Assembly: GCF_000191065.1 (NCBI RefSeq) | Contig: NZ_GL872283.1 | Location: 1,523,935 to 1,587,934, forward strand | From: Prevotella multiformis DSM 16608 | GTDB taxonomy: Bacteria > Bacteroidota > Bacteroidia > Bacteroidales > Bacteroidaceae | Length of the DNA stretch: 64,000 nucleotides | Direction: 5' to 3' | Notes under the pieces: generated by a model | Told to the model about the DNA's origin: nothing | The model's database searches: none | Seen by the model: the letters and a program-made list of their open reading frames with translations, nothing else | Shown: piece after piece, positions 38,188 through 45,647 of the stretch | How the letters are laid out: each line of letters starts with the position of its first letter | Position numbering within the stretch: position 1 is the stretch's first letter | Translations under genes and position numbers: made by a program

Positions 38188-38212
38188 CCCCACATATCCC
38201 CACCGTTCCCCA
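38188..38212 (-). promoter_or_regulatory. MraZ operator, three TGGGG repeats
   Basis: On the minus strand TGGGG occurs three times at exactly 10-base spacing (38208-38212, 38198-38202, 38188-38192) with 5-base gaps. This is the MraZ box known from E. coli and Mycoplasma (TGGGN repeats separated by 5). It begins 9 bases upstream of the -7 box and covers the -33 position, consistent with repression. Confidence 0.92.
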
Positions 38213-38358
38213 CATACTTTTAGGAGTGCTCTCCTTTTTTGTGAAAATTAACGGTTCATTTCCCAAGTCATGCTTCTTTAAAGCAGCTGCTACTTGCTTT
38301 TTTTCCGTTCAGATACATATTTTTCAGCAAAAAGGAGGGCTATTCCAAATCGTTTCGT

Positions 38359-38366
38359 TATTTTTG
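38359..38366 (+). promoter_or_regulatory. Promoter of the glycine-lipid operon
   Basis: TATTTTTG followed by CAG, 26 bases before the ATG at 38393. It is divergent from the dcw promoter. Confidence 0.75.
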
Positions 38367-38392
38367 CAGATTATTAGAAGACATTTGAGAAG

Positions 38393-39241
38393 ATGGGCGG
38401 CGAAGCAGAAAAGACCATAGACATCGACAGGATTCTGGAAGACAAAATGGGTGCGAAGGCGAAATTCGTACCCCGCTTTGCCGTGAACTGGCTGAAGCAC
38501 ATCATCCACGAGGACGAGGTGAACCTGTTTCTGTGGGAGAACCGCAGACTGTCGGGCACGGAATGGCTGGAAGCCTGCGTACGCTATCTGGACATGACAC
38601 TGCAGCTGGAAGGGCTGGAGAACCTCCCTGACAAGGATGACGGCAGGCTTTACACCTTCGTCTCCAACCATCCGCTCGGCGGACAGGACGGGGTTGCGCT
38701 CGGCTCCATCATCGGCAGGCATTACGACGGCAAGTTCCGCTATCTTGTCAACGACCTGCTGCTGAATCTTCCAGGGCTGAAACCGGTGTGCATCGGCATC
38801 AACAAGACTGGGAAGCAGAGCCGCGATTTCCCACGCATGGTGGAGGCAGGCTTCCGGAGCGACAACCACATGCTGATGTTTCCTGCCGGACTGAACAGCC
38901 GGAAAATCAACGGACGGATTCACGACATAGCATGGAAAAAGACGTTCATCACCAAGAGCGTGGAGTATCATCGGGACGTGGTGCCGATCTTCTTCGGAGG
39001 ACGTAACTCCGAACGGTTCTACCGCATCGCGCATTTCAGCGACCGGTATGTCCGGAAAATCAATATCGCCATGCTCTTCCTTGTCGATGAAATGTACAGG
39101 AACGTTGGGAAAACATTCCGGGTCGTGATCGGCAAACCCATTCCCTGGCAGACTTTCGACAGAAGCCGGACGCCGATGGAATGGGCGAAATTCGTCGAGG
39201 ACAAGGTGTACGAAATGGCAGGTTCCGGTGCGGGGAAATAG
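38393..39241 (+). CDS. glsA: PlsC-like O-acyltransferase of glycine-lipid synthesis
   Basis: This 282-residue protein has the acyltransferase motif NHPLGGQD (NHxxxxD type) near residue 91, MLMFPAGLNSR and VVPIFFGGRN. In Bacteroides, GlsA adds a second acyl chain to an N-acyl-glycine made by GlsB, giving glycine lipids and, after serine addition, the flavolipin-type lipids. The pairing here with a GlsB homologue 70 bases downstream supports that role over general phospholipid synthesis. There is no membrane helix, so it is probably a peripheral membrane protein. Confidence 0.82.
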   Translation: MGGEAEKTIDIDRILEDKMGAKAKFVPRFAVNWLKHIIHEDEVNLFLWENRRLSGTEWLEACVRYLDMTLQLEGLENLPDKDDGRLYTFVSNHPLGGQDGVALGSIIGRHYDGKFRYLVNDLLLNLPGLKPVCIGINKTGKQSRDFPRMVEAGFRSDNHMLMFPAGLNSRKINGRIHDIAWKKTFITKSVEYHRDVVPIFFGGRNSERFYRIAHFSDRYVRKINIAMLFLVDEMYRNVGKTFRVVIGKPIPWQTFDRSRTPMEWAKFVEDKVYEMAGSGAGK

Positions 39242-39311
39242 ACTCCGCACACTGGAGGAGGACGGACGGACGGAAGCGACAGAGAGAAAGCATAAAGAAC
39301 AGATAGAGAAT

Positions 39312-40304
39312 ATGGAAGAAGAAATCATCCAACCCATCAGTAAGGAGCTGCTCAAGAAGGAACTGACTCCTGAAAGGATGCTCCGTATGACCAACAAGAG
39401 CCATAACGAGATTTACGTAGTGACGGCAAAGAACGCTCCCGACGTGATGAAGGAAATCGGCCGGCTGCGTGAGATCGCGTTCCGCACGGCAGGGGGCGGT
39501 ACGGGCAAGGCGATGGATATCGATGAGTTCGACACGATGGAAAACTGCTGCCGGCAGCTGATTGTATGGAATCCGGAAGCGGAAGAAATCATCGGAGGCT
39601 ACCGTTACATTTTCGGAAGCGACTGGGAAACCGGACCGGACGGGCAGCCTGTGCTGGCGACGAGCCACATGTTCCGTTTCTCTGACAGGTTCATGAAGGA
39701 ATATGCTCCCTACACGGTCGAGCTGGGACGCTCGTTCGTCTCGTTGGAATATCAGAACGTGAGGCGGAACTCGAAGAGCATCTTCGCACTCGACAACCTC
39801 TGGGACGGTCTCGGCGCACTGACGGTCCTGAATCCTGACTGTAAGTATTTCTTTGGGAAGATGACGATGTACCCGTCTTATATCCGTCGTGGAAGAGACA
39901 TGATCCTTTATTTCCTGAAGAAGTATTTTGATGACAAGGACAACCTCATTCTACCGATCAAACCGCTGAAAATCGACACTCCCGAGGCGGAACTGGACGC
40001 ATTGTTCAAAGGCAGGGACTTCAAGGAAGACTACAAGATACTGAACCGTGAAATCCGTGAGCTGGGGTACAACATCCCGCCTCTGGTCAACGCTTACATG
40101 AATCTCTCGCCGACGATGAAGCTCTTTGGAACAGCCATCAATTATGGTTTCGGCGATGTGGAGGAGACAGGCATCCTCATTGCCGTCGATGAAATCTTTG
40201 AGGAGAAGCGTATCCGGCACATCGAGAGTTTCGTCGCCGAGCATCCTGAGGCACTGAACTTTACCAGCGGAGCCAACAACGTCATCTACAAGGAAAAACA
40301 ATAG
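39312..40304 (+). CDS. glsB: Hemolysin-like GNAT N-acyltransferase of glycine-lipid synthesis
   Basis: This 330-residue protein has the OlsB/hemolysin-like acyltransferase fold: REIAFRTAGGGTGKAMDIDE (Phe-Arg..Gly region), DEFDTMENCCRQLIVWN, GGYRYIFG and the central YTVELGRSFVSLEYQNVRRN. GlsB of Bacteroides makes N-acyl-glycine (commendamide) from 3-hydroxyacyl chains, the first step of glycine-lipid synthesis. ATG 39312 follows a purine-rich region. It is the second gene of the operon, and a clear terminator follows 43 bases after the stop. Confidence 0.85.
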   Translation: MEEEIIQPISKELLKKELTPERMLRMTNKSHNEIYVVTAKNAPDVMKEIGRLREIAFRTAGGGTGKAMDIDEFDTMENCCRQLIVWNPEAEEIIGGYRYIFGSDWETGPDGQPVLATSHMFRFSDRFMKEYAPYTVELGRSFVSLEYQNVRRNSKSIFALDNLWDGLGALTVLNPDCKYFFGKMTMYPSYIRRGRDMILYFLKKYFDDKDNLILPIKPLKIDTPEAELDALFKGRDFKEDYKILNREIRELGYNIPPLVNAYMNLSPTMKLFGTAINYGFGDVEETGILIAVDEIFEEKRIRHIESFVAEHPEALNFTSGANNVIYKEKQ

Positions 40305-40346
40305 CGGCAGACGGCGCAGGCCGTCAGCAGGCTTTGAGGAAATCGG

Positions 40347-40390
40347 AAAGGGCAGACTGATCCATTGCGGATGGATGGGTCTGCCCTTTT
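40347..40390 (+). terminator. Terminator of the glycine-lipid operon
   Basis: AAAGGGCAGAC pairs with GTCTGCCCTTTT, with further inner pairing ATCCAT..ATGGAT, ending in TTTT. Confidence 0.9.
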
Positions 40391-40648
40391 CCCGGTTGTG
40401 CGGTGAGGGTACAGCATACCGTCTGTTGCCGGAAAAGGGAAACGTGCAGAGGGAGGCGTTATGCTGCCCAAAAGCGTGATGGTAAATGTTTCTTTTGCGG
40501 AAGAAAGGGGATTATACTGTCCAATACCAGCATAACTTATTGAGGGGAAAGGGAGACTTGCCTTTCAAAGACAATGCGCCACCTCCCGTTGAAGGGGAAT
40601 GACGCACAAAGGGGGCATGCCCTCAGGTTTCACCGTACAGTCCTTTCT
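40391..40648. other. Spacer between convergent genes
   Basis: No gene or clear terminator for the esterase gene is visible. Confidence 0.4.
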
Positions 40649-41842
40649 TTACATTTTCTTCGCCGCATACTCCCCCATCTCCTTGTAACCGGCCGGATTG
40701 GGATGCAGCCAGTCGCCGATATGCCATTCACGCCGCAACTGATCCGGGGCGGCAGGGTCACGCATGAGGGCATCAAAATCGATGAAACCGTCGATTTCAC
40801 GTGTTGTTCTGATCCATTCATTCACCGTTTTCCGTGCTTTCTCACGTGCTTCCGTAAAATAGACTTTACAGCCTCTGAACGGTGTTATCGTCCCCATATA
40901 GACCTTCAGTCCGCGCAGACGAGCCTTTCTTGCCATCTGGCGGTAGGCCTCTATCAGCTGGCGTGCCGTCTCGTCGGGATTCATCGATGTGCCGATGTCG
41001 TTGATCGCCTCGAAGATGACGACTGCACGAAGTCCCCGCTGTCCCAGTATGTCCCGGTCGAACCGATCCTTTCCGGGCTGCCCTAAACCTACGGTGAGGA
41101 TACGGTTGTTTCCGATGCCGAGGTTCAGGACTCCCGTCCTGCCGGTCCTGGAACTGCCGGAAGCGGCATTGCCGTTCCATGCAGCCGACAGGAAGTCGGG
41201 CCAGCGGTTCTGGGCATTGGTGGTGCTCCCCTTGCCGTCCGTGATGCTGTTGCCAAGGATGGCTATGCTGGAGGCCGTAGCATCCAGTACATCGAGGGCA
41301 GTGATATTGAACCAATGGTCTTCCTTGAAAGCAGTCGAAAAGTCGGTATGAGCATTCGTCACACCTCTCAGTACATAGGAGGTGGTACGCGACCCCATGT
41401 GGACGGTAGGCTCTTTCGGAGCTTTAAGGTAGTTGACCGTGATGGCGACACGTTCCAAGGGATGCAGGGCAAACTTCAACGCATCCGAGAAGACCGCCTT
41501 CCCGGCAGGAACCGTCACTCGCCGCTTCTTGCCGAACAGGAGGTACTTTGCCGAATGTTGCCGGATGACAGATCCGACTCCAGCCCTTGCGATATAGACG
41601 CTCGTGATTTCAAGCGGTTCCGAAGAAAGCTCGTTGCTCAGCTGCAGACGGATGACACTGCCGCCGATACTGACTTTCACGATCTGTCGTACTGACCGGT
41701 CGCTCATCTGGTTGTTGTAAGGCATGAATGTCTTGTCGACAGTCTGCGGAGCACAGGCCCATGTCCCCACCCAGCACGGTTGCTGTGCATGGACGGACAG
41801 GCCGATAATCAAAAACAGTAGCTGTAAAAGTCTCTTTGTCAT
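40649..41842 (-). CDS. Secreted SGNH/GDSL esterase
   Basis: This 397-residue protein has a signal peptide (MTKRLLQLLFLIIGLSVHAQ). A beta-rich N-terminal region of about 150 residues (GTWACAPQ.., KVSIGGSVIRLQLSNELSSE) precedes the SGNH hydrolase domain. Block I is ILGNSITDGKGS with the nucleophile Ser, the oxyanion Asn is in FEAINDIGTS, and the Asp/His pair is in DWLHPNPAGY. Such enzymes are often carbohydrate acetyl- or acylesterases. The substrate is unknown. It is encoded downstream of the WYL regulator gene on the same strand but separated by a 265-bp repeat region. Confidence 0.85.
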   Translation of the reverse strand: MTKRLLQLLFLIIGLSVHAQQPCWVGTWACAPQTVDKTFMPYNNQMSDRSVRQIVKVSIGGSVIRLQLSNELSSEPLEITSVYIARAGVGSVIRQHSAKYLLFGKKRRVTVPAGKAVFSDALKFALHPLERVAITVNYLKAPKEPTVHMGSRTTSYVLRGVTNAHTDFSTAFKEDHWFNITALDVLDATASSIAILGNSITDGKGSTTNAQNRWPDFLSAAWNGNAASGSSRTGRTGVLNLGIGNNRILTVGLGQPGKDRFDRDILGQRGLRAVVIFEAINDIGTSMNPDETARQLIEAYRQMARKARLRGLKVYMGTITPFRGCKVYFTEAREKARKTVNEWIRTTREIDGFIDFDALMRDPAAPDQLRREWHIGDWLHPNPAGYKEMGEYAAKKM

Positions 41843-41894
41843 ATAAATCATTAAATAGGGCTAAGGCCTCCCCAAACCCCTACAAAGGAGGGGA

Positions 41895-42095
41895 TGTGGC
41901 AGGCGAGGATGGACATAAGCGAGGATAAGCGGGAATGGCATAAGCGATGATAAGCGATGATAAACGTGGATAAACGAAGATAGGGATAAGCGGAGATAAG
42001 CGAGCATAAGCAGGGATGGGCGGAGATAAGCGAGCATAAGCAGGGATAGGCGAAGATGGGCAATCAGCGAGGATAAACGAGGATAGGCTGTGATG
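41895..42095. repeat. Long array of 10-bp GATAAGC-type repeats
   Basis: About 17 units of roughly 10 bases follow the consensus GANGATAAGC (units include GAGGATAAGC, GATGATAAGC, GTGGATAAAC, GGAGATAAGC, GAGCATAAGC and AGGGATAGGC). A 30-base segment (GGAGATAAGCGAGCATAAGC plus 10 more bases) occurs twice with one difference. One unit per helical turn puts every GATA on the same face. The array lies between the esterase and WYL genes, with dispersed-repeat fragments on both sides. Confidence 0.85.
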
Positions 42096-42115
42096 TAAAA
42101 CAGCTAAGCATTCCC

Positions 42116-43048
42116 TCACCGCTGACCACTCCCCTCTCCATTCGGAGAGGGGCCGGGGGTGAGGCTTCTTATCTCTTCTCTCATATACTCCCTGAACCCG
42201 TCATCCTCTACGATTTCAATATCCTTGAACAGGCCAAGGACAAACCGTCCCAGCCCCCGATAGTCACAGACCTCTATGTCCAGCAGCCAGGTATCGTCGC
42301 CGTCAGGCGTCACAAGATATTCCCCCTGCGGATACTCCTCTATGAAAAGATTGTGCGACAACTGTCCCAGCCGAAGCTTCACCCGATGGCGGTCCTCGCC
42401 GCAGAACATGAATATATCGGTAAACACCTGACGGTGCTGGTCCTCATGCAGCCATGGGACATCCACCTCTTCCACCCTCTCCATCCGGGAGAGCTTGAAG
42501 GTCTTGTTCTCATGGGACAGCAGTTCGTAGCACCGCACATCCTGATCATCATGCAGCAGGAGGAAAGGTTCGACGATACGGTCCTTCACGGTATGGCTGT
42601 GCGGACTGGAATAGCCGACCAGGCGCACCATCCGCTTATGTTCCATGGCTTTCCTGAGAACTTTCAGCTTGCTGTCCACCTGCCGCCGGATGGAAGAGTG
42701 GGTAGACACGGAAAGGGCATAGGCACTCTCTATCTTCCGCCGCAGCCGGTTCACCATCATGCTGTTGTCGCCAGCCATCGTCAGCAGGCTATGGATCGTC
42801 CTGACATCATTGTCCGTGAACTGGATGGCCTGCAGCAGCTGGGTGAAGAAGGGCGAACGGCGGTCGATATGATAAAACCCCTCATGCTTGAAGACGATGA
42901 AGCCGGCGTGCTTGATGAAGTCAAGCAGATAATAGAAGTTCCTCCGTGACAGTTCCATCCTCTCGCACAGTTCGTCCACCGTATAATTGCGACCGTCCGA
43001 CAAGAGTATCAACAGCCCTAACTGCTTCTTTAGTTTGTCAAATCTCAT
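42116..43048 (-). CDS. WYL-domain transcriptional regulator
   Basis: This 310-residue protein has an N-terminal winged HTH (MRFDKLKKQLGLLILLSDGR, VDELCERMELSRRNFYYLLD). A WYL domain (about residues 130-215, LKVLRKAMEHKRMVRLVGYS, PFLLLHDDQDVRCYELLSHE) and a C-terminal WCX region follow. Such proteins bind small ligands or nucleic acids. The last 16 residues, LTPGPSPNGEGSGQR after Ser, are encoded by a dispersed intergenic repeat (CCCCTCTCCGAATGGAGAGG type) and are not part of the fold. The native stop was probably just upstream. ATG 43048 is preferred to 43057. Confidence 0.85.
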   Translation of the reverse strand: MRFDKLKKQLGLLILLSDGRNYTVDELCERMELSRRNFYYLLDFIKHAGFIVFKHEGFYHIDRRSPFFTQLLQAIQFTDNDVRTIHSLLTMAGDNSMMVNRLRRKIESAYALSVSTHSSIRRQVDSKLKVLRKAMEHKRMVRLVGYSSPHSHTVKDRIVEPFLLLHDDQDVRCYELLSHENKTFKLSRMERVEEVDVPWLHEDQHRQVFTDIFMFCGEDRHRVKLRLGQLSHNLFIEEYPQGEYLVTPDGDDTWLLDIEVCDYRGLGRFVLGLFKDIEIVEDDGFREYMREEIRSLTPGPSPNGEGSGQR

Positions 43049-43109
43049 AAATAACACTTATCCTGTATAGTACTAAACGTACCGGAAGGCCATTAATTGT
43101 CTTAACATG

Positions 43110-43149
43110 AAAAAACTCTCTGTACAGGCATATAGCCTGTACAGAGAGT
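43110..43149 (-). terminator. Terminator of the susCD operon
   Basis: ACTCTCTGTACAGGC (15 bp, perfect) with a 5-base loop, followed on the minus strand by TTTTTT. Confidence 0.93.
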
Positions 43150-43171
43150 CAATATCATTCGTCTTCAAACC

Positions 43172-43927
43172 TTACTTGTTCAAGACCAGAACCTCCTGCA
43201 TTGGGCCGAAAGAGCCTGCAGCAACCGTGAAATTGAAATTGAAAGTGAATGTCTTTGTCCCTTCGTCATAAGTACTTCCCTGGTCTGTTGCACTGATCAT
43301 TCCATACTTCGAATGAGTAACCCCCGTCTCCATGGAAGAAGGATAGACTGTCACCTTACTTCCGTTCGGGCTGAAAGAGAAGCCATGTCCCTGTTTCCAC
43401 AGATCCTTGATACGGTAGCGATTGCCCACTTCTGAATACTCGACATTGACGGTACCGATATTGCCGAACATTTCCGAGGTATATGTTCCTGTACCAAAAG
43501 CCTTGTAGTCAAGCCCCTCGAAGTCGATACTCTGCGAAGTCTTCGTGCCACCATTCACCGCAACAACGGTTATGGAATAAAGTCCGTGCAGGTCCGTAAC
43601 ATAGACATCCTTGTAATCAGAAGGCTTCACGTCAACTTTCTTTCCATTGGCAACGACATAGTCGGCATATTCACCTTCTGTCATCTTACGTGCTTCCTTA
43701 GCCGACTTCAGTTCAGCCAGATAATATACTTCACTGACAGCAGCATTGGTCGCTACACGGAAGAGACAGTCGTTATCGGCATTGTACCCATCTCCGACTT
43801 TGTATTGATAAACCGTTCCAACGGGTGTGCCGTCATTGCCCGGCTCTGTGCCATACTCTTCCTTACAGCCCGTAAAAACAACGGCGGCAAGGGCAAGTAA
43901 CAGTAAACTCTTAATGTATTTCTTCAT
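43172..43927 (-). CDS. Outer-membrane lipoprotein of the susCD operon
   Basis: This 251-residue lipoprotein has the signal MKKYIKSLLLLALAAVVFTG with lipidated Cys21. The N-terminal domain of about 110 residues looks like a fibronectin- or Ig-type beta sandwich (YSITVVAVNGGTKTSQSIDF). The C-terminal domain (GTGTYTSEMFGNIGTVNVEY, NRYRIKDLWKQGHGFSFSPN) resembles small beta domains seen in SusCD-associated surface lipoproteins. It is the last gene of the operon, 29 bases after susD. A role as surface glycan- or peptide-binding protein is an inference from context. Confidence 0.7.
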   Translation of the reverse strand: MKKYIKSLLLLALAAVVFTGCKEEYGTEPGNDGTPVGTVYQYKVGDGYNADNDCLFRVATNAAVSEVYYLAELKSAKEARKMTEGEYADYVVANGKKVDVKPSDYKDVYVTDLHGLYSITVVAVNGGTKTSQSIDFEGLDYKAFGTGTYTSEMFGNIGTVNVEYSEVGNRYRIKDLWKQGHGFSFSPNGSKVTVYPSSMETGVTHSKYGMISATDQGSTYDEGTKTFTFNFNFTVAAGSFGPMQEVLVLNK

Positions 43928-43956
43928 AATCTTTTGCTTTTATATTCGTCAATTGC

Positions 43957-45627
43957 TTAGAAAACATACGGATCAGAGTCGGCGGCAGGCTGAACCGGAT
44001 CAGGATTACGAGTCATACCTCCATTGTTGTCAGACTCTGTTCCCACGAATGCCCAGACCATCCAGTTAGGCAGTTCCTTCGTATTCCAGCGCGCATTTTC
44101 AAGATGATTGGTTCCAGCATAACTGCGGATAATGCCCTTGTTCAGACGTTTGATATCAAAAGTAGCAAAACCTTCACCCCAAAGCTCTACACGGCGCTGC
44201 CACCAGACTTCGTTCTGGAAAAGAGACGTACTGACATTGTAATAAGCATCTGTATGCTTGCCATACACATACTGCGGGTCTCGCGTCTTGGCAAATGCTT
44301 CCAACAACGCCTTACCACGTGCTTCATCCTGCATCCCTGCGGCTTCAGCCTCGATAAGCTTCATTTCCTCAACACGCATCAAAGGGACTGATACACACCA
44401 GGCATCGTACTTGACATCAGCTTTCCCCGCTGCATTGCGGAACTTCAAAGACAAACCGCCAAGACCGTATTTGGAGTATTCCATCCCTGACTTGTAGACG
44501 CGATCGGGATAATTAGAGTAGTCTCCCAGCTTGTTGATGGCAGCCGCTTTGCTCATGCCGTCCAAAGAGAAGTCCACCCAGCACTTGCGACGGAAATCCG
44601 TACTGGGAATCGTAGAATAGAGATGACGGTCAATCACCATCACACCACCGTATGAAGAGGCATATCCGCCGTCGAATCCGCCTTCCATCATCATTACAGA
44701 TCCCCAGGAGTCGTCACCGTCATTCCCTTTGATATTGGGGTCGGTAGGAAGGAACTGTGTAGCGAACATCCAGGAACTGTTAGGTTTGTTGAAACCATTG
44801 TCACGGCTCAAAAACTCGCTTTCACTCATCATCGTGTAGCCCTGCTGTGCCAGCTTGGCATACTTCTCGGCATTCGCCCAGTCCTGCTTCTCAAGATAGG
44901 TACGTGCCTTGAGGCCGTAAACGACACTGATATCAGGAGTATACTTGTCCGATCTCTTATAGTTCGCAAGATACTTCTCTGCTGCGTCAAGATCCTTCAG
45001 AATGAAATCGAAAGCTTCCTCCCAAGTCATACGCTCACTATGAGTAGCCTCCTGCAATGTACGCAACTCATCAGCCTTAATCGTTGTCAAGGCTTTCGGA
45101 TCAACCGAATAAGGTTTTGCCGCATACATACGTACCAAGTCCAGATAGAACATGGCGCGCATCGCATAAGCAATACCTGTACCAGCCTTTTTTGCGTTTT
45201 CGGGTTCTTTATATCCCGAAGCACCGGCACTTTTAATGGCGTTGTTACAGTCAGTAATCCACGAATAGTAGCAGGTCCATGGGAACTGGGTAACGGCATA
45301 ACCAGATGCCAGGTACTTGACGTTGTTGTACCAGGCAGTAATATGATTATTGGCACCTGCCGGCACGACATCCTGTCCTTCAACATCACGGGTAAGGAAG
45401 AACGCCGTATAGCCGAAATCCCACACGTTGTTTCTGCGGGGAGAATACGTTCTCTTTCCGCTGAGGTTCGTTGTCAGTGCGCTGACCATGTTATCAAAGG
45501 CACCCGGAGCTCTCGCCACCTGATCCAGTGAAGCGACATTGCTCTGCGGCTCTACCTCTTCGATACAACCCGTAAGCACAGAAGTGCCTAAAGCCGCCAG
45601 GAGTATTGTTGAAAAAATCTTATTCAT
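43957..45627 (-). CDS. susD: SusD/RagB family nutrient-binding lipoprotein
   Basis: This 556-residue lipoprotein has the signal MNKIFSTILLAALGTSVLTG with Cys21. The TPR-like helical SusD fold includes AMRAMFYLDLVRMYAAKPYS and WEEAFDFILKDLDAAEKYLA. The conserved C-terminal part includes WWQRRVELWGEGFATFDIKR and ELPNWMVWAFVGTES. It forms a lid over the SusC transporter and delivers the ligand. The substrate cannot be read from the sequence, and no polysaccharide-degrading enzyme is encoded next to it. Confidence 0.93.
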   Translation of the reverse strand: MNKIFSTILLAALGTSVLTGCIEEVEPQSNVASLDQVARAPGAFDNMVSALTTNLSGKRTYSPRRNNVWDFGYTAFFLTRDVEGQDVVPAGANNHITAWYNNVKYLASGYAVTQFPWTCYYSWITDCNNAIKSAGASGYKEPENAKKAGTGIAYAMRAMFYLDLVRMYAAKPYSVDPKALTTIKADELRTLQEATHSERMTWEEAFDFILKDLDAAEKYLANYKRSDKYTPDISVVYGLKARTYLEKQDWANAEKYAKLAQQGYTMMSESEFLSRDNGFNKPNSSWMFATQFLPTDPNIKGNDGDDSWGSVMMMEGGFDGGYASSYGGVMVIDRHLYSTIPSTDFRRKCWVDFSLDGMSKAAAINKLGDYSNYPDRVYKSGMEYSKYGLGGLSLKFRNAAGKADVKYDAWCVSVPLMRVEEMKLIEAEAAGMQDEARGKALLEAFAKTRDPQYVYGKHTDAYYNVSTSLFQNEVWWQRRVELWGEGFATFDIKRLNKGIIRSYAGTNHLENARWNTKELPNWMVWAFVGTESDNNGGMTRNPDPVQPAADSDPYVF

Positions 45628-45647
45628 TGTCATATTCTTTTTGTTAA

